Below, piece after piece: positions 41,458 through 49,736 of a stretch of 64,000 nucleotides of DNA. Made by a program: the position numbers and the translations under genes. How positions within the stretch are numbered: the first letter of the stretch is position 1; each line of letters starts with the position of its first letter. The notes under the pieces are model-generated. The model searched no databases, had not been told where the DNA came from, and saw nothing but the letters and a program-made list of their open reading frames with translations. Source of the DNA: JAGWBF01 sp965116325 (GTDB lineage Bacteria > Chloroflexota > Dehalococcoidia > Lucifugimonadales > JAGWBF01); NCBI GenBank assembly GCA_965116325.1, contig OZ220675.1:1488001-1552000 (forward strand). The letters are read 5' to 3'.

Positions 41458-43653
41458 CTAGCGGGGTGAAGGGGTAGGAGCATCCGTTGTGCTGCGAGTT
41501 GCGCTTATGACACCCCGCACACCTTCGAGCTTGTTGAACAATCGGGAGAGTTGATCGACGCCGGTGGTGTAGAGGGTGAGGGAGATGGTGGCCGTGCCGT
41601 CGGAGTTCTCCGTGGTCACCACTGATGCTATGTTCACCTTGTCGTCGGACACCAGGGTGGTGATGTCCTTGAGGAGGCCCACCCGGTCCCACGCCTGGAT
41701 GTCCACCCGCACCGGATACAGGGAACGGGCCTCTCCCCAGTCCACGCTCACCAGCCTCTCGGGCTCATCCTCGTTGCGCAGGTTGGGGCAGCCGATCTTG
41801 TGCACGGTCACGCCCTGGGTGCGGGTGACGTAGCCGATGATCTCCTCGCCGGGCAGGGGGTTGCAGCACCTGCCCATGCGGATGAGCAGGTCTCCCACGC
41901 CCAGCACCTGGACACCGGTAGTGGGGCTGGATATGGGCAGGTTGGACTGCGCCTTCTTGGTCGTCTTTTCCTGCTGGGATGAGAGTCGGCCTACCAGCTG
42001 AACCTCGGAGATATTCCCTGATCCCAGGGCGGCCAGGAAATCGTCGGTGGAGTCGTAGCGGAATGTCCTGGCGACCTCTTCCTCGTCCATGGTGACGCTG
42101 AGGCGCTTCAGCTCCTTGCGGAGCAGGTCTCCGCCCCGCTGGATGTTGGCGCTCTTCTCCTGTCTACGGAACCACTGGCGCACCTTCTCCTTGGCGCTGG
42201 CCGACCGCAAATACCCCAGGTTGGGATTGAGCCAGTCCAAGCTGGGTCCGCGGGCGACCTTGGTCGTCAGGATTTCGATGGTGTCCCCGTTCTGTAGCTG
42301 CCGGTCCAGGGACACCAGGCGCCCGTTGACCTTGCCGCCGATGCAGCGGTGCCCCAGCTCGGTGTGTATCTTGTAGGCGAAGTCCAGGGGAGTGGACCCC
42401 GAAGGCAGCTCCACGATGTCGCCTTTTGGCGTATAAACAAACACCTGGTCCTTAAACAGGTCGGTCTTGACCGACTCCAGGAACTCCTCGGTGCCGCTCA
42501 CCTCCCGCTGCCAGTCCAAGAGCTGGCGGAGCCAAGTCATCTTGTCCTCGAAGAGCACATCCCCGGAGCTGCCCTCCTTGTACCTCCAGTGGGCAGCCAC
42601 ACCGTACTCGGCGACCTGGTGCATCTCGTAGGTGCGTATCTGCACCTCCAGGGGATTGCCTCCCTCGCACATCACCGTCGTGTGCAGGGAGCGGTACCGG
42701 TTGTCCTTGGGGCTGCCGATGTAGTCGTCGAACTGCCCCGGCATGGGGTGCCACAGGTCGTGCACCAGCCCCAGGGCGTTGTAGCAGTCGGCCTTGGACC
42801 GCACCAGCACCCGGACGGCGTAAAGGTCATGTATCTGGCTCAACTCCATCCCCTGGGCTTGGTACTTGAGCATCTTCTTGTAGATACTGTAAATGTGCTT
42901 GGGGCGCCCGACCACCTGGGCCTCCAGGTTGGCGAGCTCAAGCTGCTCCCGGAGCACATCCATCACCTTCTCGATGTAGGACTCCCGCTCCTGGCGGCGG
43001 GTTGCCAGCATCTTGGAAATCTTGTGGTACATATCGTTTTCCAGGTGCCGGAAAGCCAAATCCTCCAGGCGCCACTTGATATTCCAGATGCCCAGGCGGT
43101 GGGCAAGGGGGCCGTAAATATCCAGGGTCTCCTGGGCTATGGCCCGGCGCCGCACCTCGGGCAGGGCATCCAGGGTCTCCATGTTGTGGAGGCGGTCGGC
43201 CAGCTTGACCAGCACCACCCGGATGTCTTCGGCCATGGCCACCAGCATCTTGCGCAGGCTCTCGGCCTGTATCCGGTCCTCGGTGGAGTTGGAGGAGCTT
43301 TCGTGGGCAAGGGTCTTGGCGTCCATGCGGTTGAGCTTGCTTACCCCATCCACCAGCCTTGCCACATCATCGCCAAAGGCGTCCTTTATGTCGCTGTAGG
43401 TGACTCCGCAGTCCTCCATGACATCGTGGAGGAGGGCGACGGCGATAGTGGTGACATCGAGGCGCAGGTCTGCCAGGAACAGTGCTGTTTCCAGGGGATG
43501 CTCTATGTAGGGGCCGCCGGACATGCGGGTCTGTCCGGCGTGGCTCTCGGTGGCGAACTGGTAGGCTTGCTCCACCATGGCCACCTTGTCGGCGGGCAGG
43601 TAGGAGCCGACCTTGGTGATTAGCTTTTCCGCACTATCTGTAACGGTCGTCAT
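41458..43653 (-). CDS. relA: RelA/SpoT bifunctional (p)ppGpp synthase/hydrolase
   Basis: About 731 residues from the ATG at 43653 (MTTVTDSAEK). The HD hydrolase domain has HPLETALFLADL and ALLHDVMEDC, so the hydrolase side looks active. The synthetase domain has DLYAVRVLV, GSPKDNRYRSLHTTV and EVQIRTYEMHQVAEYGVAAHW. TGS follows (FVYTPKGDIVELPSGSTPLDFAY), and the C-terminal ACT domain covers about 640-725. It controls the stringent response. It ends 50 nt from rpsT. Confidence 0.96.
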   Translation of the reverse strand: MTTVTDSAEKLITKVGSYLPADKVAMVEQAYQFATESHAGQTRMSGGPYIEHPLETALFLADLRLDVTTIAVALLHDVMEDCGVTYSDIKDAFGDDVARLVDGVSKLNRMDAKTLAHESSSNSTEDRIQAESLRKMLVAMAEDIRVVLVKLADRLHNMETLDALPEVRRRAIAQETLDIYGPLAHRLGIWNIKWRLEDLAFRHLENDMYHKISKMLATRRQERESYIEKVMDVLREQLELANLEAQVVGRPKHIYSIYKKMLKYQAQGMELSQIHDLYAVRVLVRSKADCYNALGLVHDLWHPMPGQFDDYIGSPKDNRYRSLHTTVMCEGGNPLEVQIRTYEMHQVAEYGVAAHWRYKEGSSGDVLFEDKMTWLRQLLDWQREVSGTEEFLESVKTDLFKDQVFVYTPKGDIVELPSGSTPLDFAYKIHTELGHRCIGGKVNGRLVSLDRQLQNGDTIEILTTKVARGPSLDWLNPNLGYLRSASAKEKVRQWFRRQEKSANIQRGGDLLRKELKRLSVTMDEEEVARTFRYDSTDDFLAALGSGNISEVQLVGRLSSQQEKTTKKAQSNLPISSPTTGVQVLGVGDLLIRMGRCCNPLPGEEIIGYVTRTQGVTVHKIGCPNLRNEDEPERLVSVDWGEARSLYPVRVDIQAWDRVGLLKDITTLVSDDKVNIASVVTTENSDGTATISLTLYTTGVDQLSRLFNKLEGVRGVISATRSTTDAPTPSPR

Positions 43654-43879
43654 GGGGCCACCCTTGCAGCAAATCATAACCTTGGAGCACCGGGAAGTCT
43701 AGGAGCGAGGGAGGCGCTTAGTCGCCGAGTTCAGGGGTGTCGGGCGCACCTGCTGAGGTATTGACAGCCCTCCAGCTACAGGCAAGGGCGACGAGCCTGT
43801 AGAGTTAGAAGGAGAAGAAGAGGTAGTGTCTGACCTAGTCTCAATTGCTTGATTATCATTAAGTATGGCTGCAGAAGGC

Positions 43880-43909
43880 TTGACAGTAGCGAAACGAATG
43901 TTCTAATGT
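43880..43909 (+). promoter_or_regulatory. Upstream methylase promoter containing a LexA-type box
   Basis: TTGACA (43880-43885), 18-nt spacer, TAATGT (43904-43909). Between the two elements lies GAAAC-GAAT-GTTCT (43891-43904), which has the same outer bases as the lexA box (GAAAC-N4-GTTCT on the plus strand). Confidence 0.5.
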
Positions 43910-43936
43910 TGCATACAGATGAAGATGCCCTATAAT
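43909..43936 (+). promoter_or_regulatory. Downstream methylase promoter
   Basis: TTGCAT (43909-43914), 16-nt spacer, consensus TATAAT (43931-43936), 43 nt before the ATG. Confidence 0.6.
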
Positions 43937-43979
43937 AGGCCGCGCGGCGAATTGCCCTGGCGCGGGATGGGAGGCAGGC

Positions 43980-44906
43980 ATGAAGCCCTACTGGGTTTCG
44001 AGTGATGAGGTGTCAGAGGTTCATCATGATGATGCCGTCGCTTTCCTGGACTCTTTGGCCCCCGAGAGTGTCGACTGCATCTGGACCGACCCCCCTTATC
44101 TGCTTTCCAATGACGGAGTAACGTGTGTAGCTGGAAAGCGTGTCCCCGTAAACAAGGGTGAATGGGATAGAAGCAACGGGATTGAATTGGATCATGACTT
44201 CAATCGCAAGTGGCTTGCCGCCTGTCAACGAGTCCTAAAACCGGCCGGCACTATATGGGTAACCGGAACCGCCCATGTTTACCTCAGTGTGGGGATGGCT
44301 ATGCTCCAGCTTGGGTTCCGTATCCTAAATGACATCATCTGGGAAAAGCCTAACCCTCCGCCAAACCTCGGAGGCAGGTGTTTTGCCCACTCCACAGAAA
44401 CCGTTCTCTGGGCCACTAAAGCCCCAAAGGGCAGTCCCCACAAGCACACGTTTCACTACAAGGCGATGCGGGAAGAAAACGGCGGGAAACAGATGAAGAC
44501 CGTTTGGCGCTTCACAACGGCTGGAAAGAATGAAAAGACGTTTGGCAAGCACCCGACGCAAAAGCCGGTAGCCCTTATCGATCGTTGTCTTCGCGCCTCC
44601 ACCAATCCTGGCGACCTCGTCGTGGACCCATTTGCAGGTTCCGGGGCAACTGCGGTAGCGGCTCATCGCCTTGATCGTCGGTTCATTGTTAATGAGCAAG
44701 ACCAGGAATATGTGGGACTGATCGTCCGCAGGTTAAAGGCGGAAACTCCTGGCGCGCACACGAATGGAAATCACCCGGGTGCCGATTATCGGAACGGTGT
44801 GGTTCAATCGATTTCATCCGCAACCACAACTGAGCAACACAGGCTCCTTGAGAGGGGTAGGGCTGGGGCGTACTCTGAGGCGTCCCGTACGGCGCACCCC
44901 GCGTAA
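43980..44906 (+). CDS. DpnA-like site-specific DNA methyltransferase (beta class)
   Basis: 308 residues. Catalytic DPPY at 37-40 (WTDPPYLLSNDG) comes before the AdoMet motif DPFAGSG at 216-222, which is the beta-class order. Segments NKGEWDR, FNRKWL, WEKPNPPPNLGGRCFAHSTETVLWA and KHPTQKP closely follow DpnA (M2.DpnII), which methylates adenine in GATC, including on single strands. GATC specificity is inferred from this likeness only. The C-terminal 60 residues are polar and unlike DpnA. GGGAGG precedes the ATG. Confidence 0.88.
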   Translation: MKPYWVSSDEVSEVHHDDAVAFLDSLAPESVDCIWTDPPYLLSNDGVTCVAGKRVPVNKGEWDRSNGIELDHDFNRKWLAACQRVLKPAGTIWVTGTAHVYLSVGMAMLQLGFRILNDIIWEKPNPPPNLGGRCFAHSTETVLWATKAPKGSPHKHTFHYKAMREENGGKQMKTVWRFTTAGKNEKTFGKHPTQKPVALIDRCLRASTNPGDLVVDPFAGSGATAVAAHRLDRRFIVNEQDQEYVGLIVRRLKAETPGAHTNGNHPGADYRNGVVQSISSATTTEQHRLLERGRAGAYSEASRTAHPA

Positions 44907-44925
44907 CTTCTAGGAGTTTGGCCTG

Positions 44926-45582
44926 ATGGCGGATTGTCCCCATGGAAGTTCGATGCCGGATGGTCTGGTTGCCGGACTCCAAGAATCCCAAGGGGGTAGC
45001 GGTAGGCACCGGTGTGCAGTCTGCGCCTTTGCCCGAGGCTTTACCTACACCAGCCATCACACAGATCGGGAAACCTGTGCTCACGGAAGCGTTGCGCCAA
45101 CTCAGGTGCTTTCGGAATTGCCCGAGTATCAGGGCAATCCCGCCCGTCACAGGTGCACTGTGTGCGCATTCTTCCAAGGCTTGAGCCATAGTGCGGCAGA
45201 CCCGGATGAAGAGATTTTGCCCGTATCCGAGCCAGATGAGACGGATATGTCAGGTGAAATCGAGGGGAATGTCGTATATCGTACTCACAGGGTTCGGGAG
45301 AGAAGTCGCCGCAATAGGGCTCTCGCCATTCTCCACCACGGGAGCGTATGCCTGGGATGCGGATTTGATTTTGACGCAGCGTATACGAGAGAACATGCCA
45401 GAGGATACATTGAGGTGCACCATATCTCGTCGCTCTCCGAGGGGCCGCAGATAGTAGACCCCACGCAGGACCTCATCCCACTTTGCGCCAACTGCCATCG
45501 TATGGTGCACCGCGACGCGCAGCACTGGCTGAGCCTGGAGGAGCTTCGAGAACGCTTGGATAGTGCTGAAGGCACGGCTTGA
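44926..45582 (+). CDS. HNH endonuclease with duplicated Cys/His motif
   Basis: 218 residues. The N-terminal half holds two copies of a C-x-H-G ... R-H-R-C-x-x-C-A-F motif (Cys4/His6/Cys30/Cys33 and Cys51/His53/Cys77/Cys80), a probable pair of zinc fingers for DNA or base recognition. The C-terminal HNH nuclease has CLGC (141-144), EVHH (162-165), LCANCHRMVH (185-194). Such enzymes are restriction nucleases, often modification-dependent (McrA-like). It follows the methylase by 19 nt. Confidence 0.85.
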   Translation: MADCPHGSSMPDGLVAGLQESQGGSGRHRCAVCAFARGFTYTSHHTDRETCAHGSVAPTQVLSELPEYQGNPARHRCTVCAFFQGLSHSAADPDEEILPVSEPDETDMSGEIEGNVVYRTHRVRERSRRNRALAILHHGSVCLGCGFDFDAAYTREHARGYIEVHHISSLSEGPQIVDPTQDLIPLCANCHRMVHRDAQHWLSLEELRERLDSAEGTA

Positions 45583-45640
45583 AACAAGATTCAGTGAAGG
45601 CAGTGACGCCAAGGGCTTAATACGGAATCAAGGCTAAATC

Positions 45641-46066
45641 ATGTCTCCTAGAAACACATTGACCGGAAAGATGCTGGAGCAGATGGTGATTCCGGCACTG
45701 AACCTCGGTGGCTATGAATGTCAGTCGAATGTTGTCATCGGACCCAGGCCAAGTGGGAAGAGACACCGCATCGATGTTCTGGCTACCAGGAAAGACGGGA
45801 AGAAGTTCCTGATTTCCTTGAAGTGGCAGCAGGTTGGAGGCACGGCGGAGGAGAAAATACCCTACGAGGTTGTTTGCCTGGCCCACTCCCTGAGAACTAG
45901 TGAAGGGGAATTCTCTGGGGCGTACCTTGTGCTTGGGGGCGAGGGTTGGAGCCTAAAGGACTTCTATCTGGGTGGAGGCCTGCATGATCATCTCCGTTAT
46001 GGGGAGCTAGTGAAGATCATGGACGTCATCAATTTTGCCAGCTTGGCCAACCAAGGCAATCTCTAG
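45641..46066 (+). CDS. PD-(D/E)XK superfamily nuclease
   Basis: 141 residues. N-terminal helix NTLTGKMLEQMVIPALNLGGY; then RIDVLATRKDGKKFLISLKWQQ with Asp45 and Lys61 in a D-x(n)-xLK-type catalytic core, and Glu70 in GGTAEEKIPYEV. This layout is known for small nucleases found beside methylases. Third gene of the restriction-modification locus, 58 nt after the HNH gene. Which of the two nucleases is the partner of the methylase is unknown. Confidence 0.78.
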   Translation: MSPRNTLTGKMLEQMVIPALNLGGYECQSNVVIGPRPSGKRHRIDVLATRKDGKKFLISLKWQQVGGTAEEKIPYEVVCLAHSLRTSEGEFSGAYLVLGGEGWSLKDFYLGGGLHDHLRYGELVKIMDVINFASLANQGNL

Positions 46067-46155
46067 TCCTCAACCTTCCTTGCTGAAGTCTTTCCCTCCC
46101 CCGCTCCCCTTTCCTTTACACCCCGTTGAGGGCTGGGGTATCCTCCACCCTGAAG

Positions 46156-47418
46156 ATGGCTATGCAGCACCGGGCGCCCAGGGGAACGGCAGATATCCTG
46201 CCCTCGGACCAGAAGTACTGGCGGTACATCGAAGGTAAGGCCCGCGACCTGTCCCGCAGGTTCGGGTACTCACGGCTGGACACCCCTGTCTTCGAAGACT
46301 CCGGCCTGTTCGTGCGCTCCGTGGGGGAAGGCACCGACATCGTCGAAAAGGAGATGTACACCTTCCTCGACCGGGGTGGCGACTCCAACACCCTTCGCCC
46401 CGAGGGCACCGCGCCTGTGTGCAGGGCCTACCTGGAACACGGCATGCAGAACCTACCCCAGCCCGTGCGCATGTACTACTTCTGCCCCGTGTTCCGCTAC
46501 GAACGCCCCCAGGCGGGGCGCTACCGGGAGCACCACCAGTTCGGCGTGGAGGCCCTGGGAGACTGCGACCCTTCCGTAGATGCCGAGGTGGTGGACCTGG
46601 CTTGGTCCCTGGTCGGCTCCCTGGGCTTGGCGGACACTACCCTCATAATCAATAGCATCGGGGACAAGGAGTGCCGCCCCGCCTACATCCAAAAGCTCAA
46701 GGAGCACTACACCCGGGCAAAAGGTCAGCTCTGCAGGGACTGCGTGGATCGCCTTGACCGCAATCCCCTGAGGCTCCTGGACTGCAAGCAGGCATCCTGC
46801 CAGGCACTGGGCATGGAAGCCCCTCGCTCGGTGGACCACCTGTGCGAAGAATGCCAAGCCCACTGGGACAGCTTCCAGCGCTACCTGGACACCATGGGCC
46901 TGCCCTACCGGACCGACCACCACCTTGTGAGGGGGTTGGACTACTACACCCGCACCGTCTTCGAGATCCAGCCCAGGGAAGAGGGCGGGCAGAGCACCAT
47001 CCTGGGCGGGGGCCGGTACGACGGACTCATCGAGCAGATCGGCGGGAAGCCCACCCCTGGAATAGGGTTCGCCACGGGCATGGAGCGCTTGGTGCTGAAC
47101 CTGAAGCGCCAGGAGGTGCCCGTTCCCGACGAGCCGTCCCCCGACTACATGGTCATAAGCGCCGGCGAGGGCACCCGGGACGCCGCCCTGGAGCTGGCTG
47201 CCAGGATTCGCCGGGCCGGAGCCGGGGCCATTCTCAGCACAGCCGGCCGGGCCCTAAGGGGCCAGCTCCGCCAAGCCAACGCCCTGGGCGTCCGTTACGC
47301 CGTCATCTTGGGGGAAGACGAAATCAGCAAGGGCGAGGTTACGCTGCGGGACATGGCCAGCAGCGAGCAGAAGTCTGTCCCCGTGAATGCCTTCCTGGAA
47401 AAGCTGGCCGGCGACTAG
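46156..47418 (+). CDS. hisS: Histidyl-tRNA synthetase
   Basis: Class II aminoacyl-tRNA synthetase, 420 residues from the ATG at 46156 (or the one at 46162). Seen: APRGTADILPSD, TLRPEGTAPVCRAYLEHGM (motif region with the conserved Arg), motif 2 FRYERPQAGRYREHHQFGVEALG, the histidine-binding LVRGLDYYTRTVFEI, and motif 3 GGGRYDGL...GIGFATGMERL, followed by the anticodon-binding domain from about 325. Length is normal. Confidence 0.96.
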   Translation: MAMQHRAPRGTADILPSDQKYWRYIEGKARDLSRRFGYSRLDTPVFEDSGLFVRSVGEGTDIVEKEMYTFLDRGGDSNTLRPEGTAPVCRAYLEHGMQNLPQPVRMYYFCPVFRYERPQAGRYREHHQFGVEALGDCDPSVDAEVVDLAWSLVGSLGLADTTLIINSIGDKECRPAYIQKLKEHYTRAKGQLCRDCVDRLDRNPLRLLDCKQASCQALGMEAPRSVDHLCEECQAHWDSFQRYLDTMGLPYRTDHHLVRGLDYYTRTVFEIQPREEGGQSTILGGGRYDGLIEQIGGKPTPGIGFATGMERLVLNLKRQEVPVPDEPSPDYMVISAGEGTRDAALELAARIRRAGAGAILSTAGRALRGQLRQANALGVRYAVILGEDEISKGEVTLRDMASSEQKSVPVNAFLEKLAGD

Positions 47419-47428
47419 AAGCAGAGGC

Positions 47429-48229
47429 CTACCTGGCTGATGGAAAGTCCGGGTCCCGCTTCTCCTGCAGGGAATCCAGCCCTTCCTTCACATCATCGCC
47501 GAAGAAGCCGAGCATCTCCAGGGATAGCGAGTAGTCGAAGGATGTGTGCTCCGCCATCCGCAGCCACTGGTTCAGGGCACGCTTGGTCCACTGGATAGCC
47601 GGCTGGGGCCCGTTGGCCAGTTTCTGCGCCACCTGCATAGCTGTGGGCATCAGCTCGTCGTGGGGCACCACCCTGCTAACCAGGCCGATGCGCTCGGCCT
47701 CTGTGCCGTCCAGGAAGTCGCAGGTCAACAGGTAGTACTTGGTCTTTGCCATCCCGCACAGCAGGGGCCAGATGAGGCAGGCGTGGTCGCCGGCGGCGAC
47801 TCCCAGGCGCACATGGCCATCGGTGAACCGGGCTTTGTCCGATGCGATGGAGATGTCGGCGAGGAGGGCGACGGCCAAGCCCGCCCCGACCGCTACGCCG
47901 TTTATGGCGGACACGATGGGCTTGTCCAGGGCAACCATGTTGTGGACGATGTCCCGGGCCTCCTTCATGCTCCTGGCAATCTCCTGGGGGTTGCCGACCG
48001 TGCCCCGCAGATCGTTCAGGTCCCCTCCGGCGGAGAAGGCCCGGCCCGCGCCGGTAATCAGGGCCACCCGCACCTCCGGGTCATCGCCGATGTCCACCCA
48101 GATGCGGCTCAGCTCGTAGTGGAGCCGGGCATTGGTGGCGTTGAGCACATCAGGGCGGTCCATGGTCAGCAGGGCGATCTGGTCTTTAACCTCCACACGG
48201 AGGTGCTGGTAGTTGTCGTAGCGGGGCAT
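47429..48229 (-). CDS. Enoyl-CoA hydratase/isomerase family protein
   Basis: 266 residues. Crotonase motifs: LLTMDRPDVLNATNARL, oxyanion hole GRAFSAGGDL, and AINGVAVGAGLAVALLADISIAS. The region HVRLGVAAGDHACLIWPLL differs from classical hydratases at the catalytic Glu positions, so the exact reaction is open. It pairs with the crotonase upstream, 54 nt away on the same strand; fatty-acid or aromatic-CoA breakdown is likely. Confidence 0.88.
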   Translation of the reverse strand: MPRYDNYQHLRVEVKDQIALLTMDRPDVLNATNARLHYELSRIWVDIGDDPEVRVALITGAGRAFSAGGDLNDLRGTVGNPQEIARSMKEARDIVHNMVALDKPIVSAINGVAVGAGLAVALLADISIASDKARFTDGHVRLGVAAGDHACLIWPLLCGMAKTKYYLLTCDFLDGTEAERIGLVSRVVPHDELMPTAMQVAQKLANGPQPAIQWTKRALNQWLRMAEHTSFDYSLSLEMLGFFGDDVKEGLDSLQEKRDPDFPSAR

Positions 48230-48283
48230 AGCTGTTCTGCTCCTGGTTCTAGGATGTCGGGAACGGTGCTCGTCTCATAAAGG

Positions 48284-49063
48284 TCAGAACTTGGGCTGCT
48301 CCTTGGCCTTGAAGGCGGCGATGCCCATGGCGGGATGGGGCGACTTGGAGGCGTGCTCCACAAAAGAGCGGGTCTCCTGGTCGATACCTTCCCGCAGGTA
48401 GCCGCGGTTGCCTTCCAGCGCCAGCTTCTTGATGCGGGCGAGGGCATGCCTGCTCTTGATCCGAAGGTCCGCCAGCAGGGCCTCCAGCTCCCCCTCCAGT
48501 TCGTCCGCAGGCACAGCCCGCAGGACGAGCCCTGCCTGCGCGGCTTCGGATCCCGTCAACCAGCGGCCTGTGAATAGCAGCTCCAGGGCCCGCTGGCGCC
48601 CAACCCTGGCTGGCAGGCGCTGGGTGGACCCTCCACCCGGGATGAGAGCGAAGTTGATGTGCTGGTCCCCGATGCGGGCATCTTCGGAGGCGATGACGAG
48701 GTCGCAGGCAAGCAGTATCTCCAGCCCGCCCGCCAGCGCGTAGCCGTGGACAAGCCCGATGACGGGAATGGGCAGCTCCTCCAGGGCGAATAGCATCTCG
48801 TTGAACCTGCCCAGGTACCCGGACAATGCTTCCCGGTCATGCAGTATGCCCTCCATGTAGGTTAGGTCGGCCCCGGCGCAGAAGGCCCTGCCCTCCCCTG
48901 CGACTACCAAGGCCTTAACATCGTCCATCGCCGATACGCCTGCCACGGCGTCGATGACCTCCCCGATCATCTCCGGGTTCACGGCGTTCAGCTCCTGGGG
49001 GCGCGCCAGGGTCAGCCTTGCCACCCGATCTTGTACCGTCAGCCTGATGCACTGGAAAGTCAC
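48284..49063 (-). CDS. Enoyl-CoA hydratase/isomerase family protein
   Basis: 259 residues. Seen: RLTLARPQELNAVNPEMI, GRAFCAGADLTYME, VHGYALAGGLEILLACDLVIASEDARIG, and INFALIPGGGSTQRLPARVG. The last region has Gly at a usual catalytic Glu site, as in several isomerase-type crotonases. It is probably co-transcribed with 47429-48229. The three crotonases of the window are not close copies of each other. Confidence 0.88.
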   Translation of the reverse strand: MTFQCIRLTVQDRVARLTLARPQELNAVNPEMIGEVIDAVAGVSAMDDVKALVVAGEGRAFCAGADLTYMEGILHDREALSGYLGRFNEMLFALEELPIPVIGLVHGYALAGGLEILLACDLVIASEDARIGDQHINFALIPGGGSTQRLPARVGRQRALELLFTGRWLTGSEAAQAGLVLRAVPADELEGELEALLADLRIKSRHALARIKKLALEGNRGYLREGIDQETRSFVEHASKSPHPAMGIAAFKAKEQPKF

Positions 49064-49158
49064 ATTCCTGCTCCTCGCCCGTAGTTCCGAGCTACAAGTA
49101 TAATGCTGTGAAGGGCCTGTACCAATGGCCGAACCAGGCCTGCGAGAGGTGGAGCGTC

Positions 49159-49593
49159 ATGGACAATATGCACTTCAGCTGGGTTATCCCAGACGTCCTG
49201 GCCGGGTCTCGGGGTCCGATGAGCCGGGAGGACCTGCTCTTCCTCAAAGCCCAGGGCGTGGGCGCCATCCTACGCATGGAGGAGCGCACCATATCGGGCG
49301 AGGGCGTTGGGCTGGTCGATATGGCCGAATTGGTGCCCGACATGACACCGCCCCTGCCGTCCCAACTGGAGCGCATACTGGCCTTTATCCACGGACAGGT
49401 TGAGCAGGGAGTCGCCGTTGGCGTGTCCTGCTATGCCGGCGTTGGACGGACGGGAACGGTGCTGGCGTGCTACCTCGTCGATGAGGGCTACGATGCCAGG
49501 AGCGCCGTGGAGCGCGTCCGGGAGTTGAGACCCGGCTCCCTGCAGACCCCCTCCCAGGTAGCTGCGGTGTTCGACTACGAATCTCGCCGCTAG
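49159..49593 (+). CDS. Dual-specificity / tyrosine phosphatase family protein
   Basis: 144 residues from the ATG at 49159, which has GGAG 4 nt upstream; a longer frame from 49108 is possible. The protein-tyrosine-phosphatase P-loop is SCYAGVGRTGT (Cys-x5-Arg). An N-terminal FSWVIPDVLAGSRGP and a middle PPLPSQLERILAFIHGQVEQG match the small DSP group of bacterial and archaeal proteins. The substrate (protein, lipid or nucleotide phosphate) is unknown. Confidence 0.85.
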   Translation: MDNMHFSWVIPDVLAGSRGPMSREDLLFLKAQGVGAILRMEERTISGEGVGLVDMAELVPDMTPPLPSQLERILAFIHGQVEQGVAVGVSCYAGVGRTGTVLACYLVDEGYDARSAVERVRELRPGSLQTPSQVAAVFDYESRR

Positions 49594-49736
49594 CCTTCCC
49601 AGACTACCCGTCCAGGTAGCTTGGACGGTCCCTGGGATTTCTTGACGCTCTAGCTGGCCTGTGATTTACTAGACTCCGATTTCCCTCAAAAATCCAGACC
49701 CTAGCGAAGCTATCAACGCTCCCAAGGATGGATGCC

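Larger units (their letters stand above)
43654..43979. other. relA-methylase divergent gap
   Basis: 326 nt without a supported gene. It holds a hairpin CTACAGGC/GCCTGTAG (43776-43802, 11-nt loop) and two overlapping promoters for the methylase, one with a LexA-type box inside it. Confidence 0.5.

Noticed and set aside
43826..43852. Leader peptide of eight codons (GTG to TGA) after GAAGGAG
   Set aside because: Very short, no telling codon run, and upstream of the better promoters.
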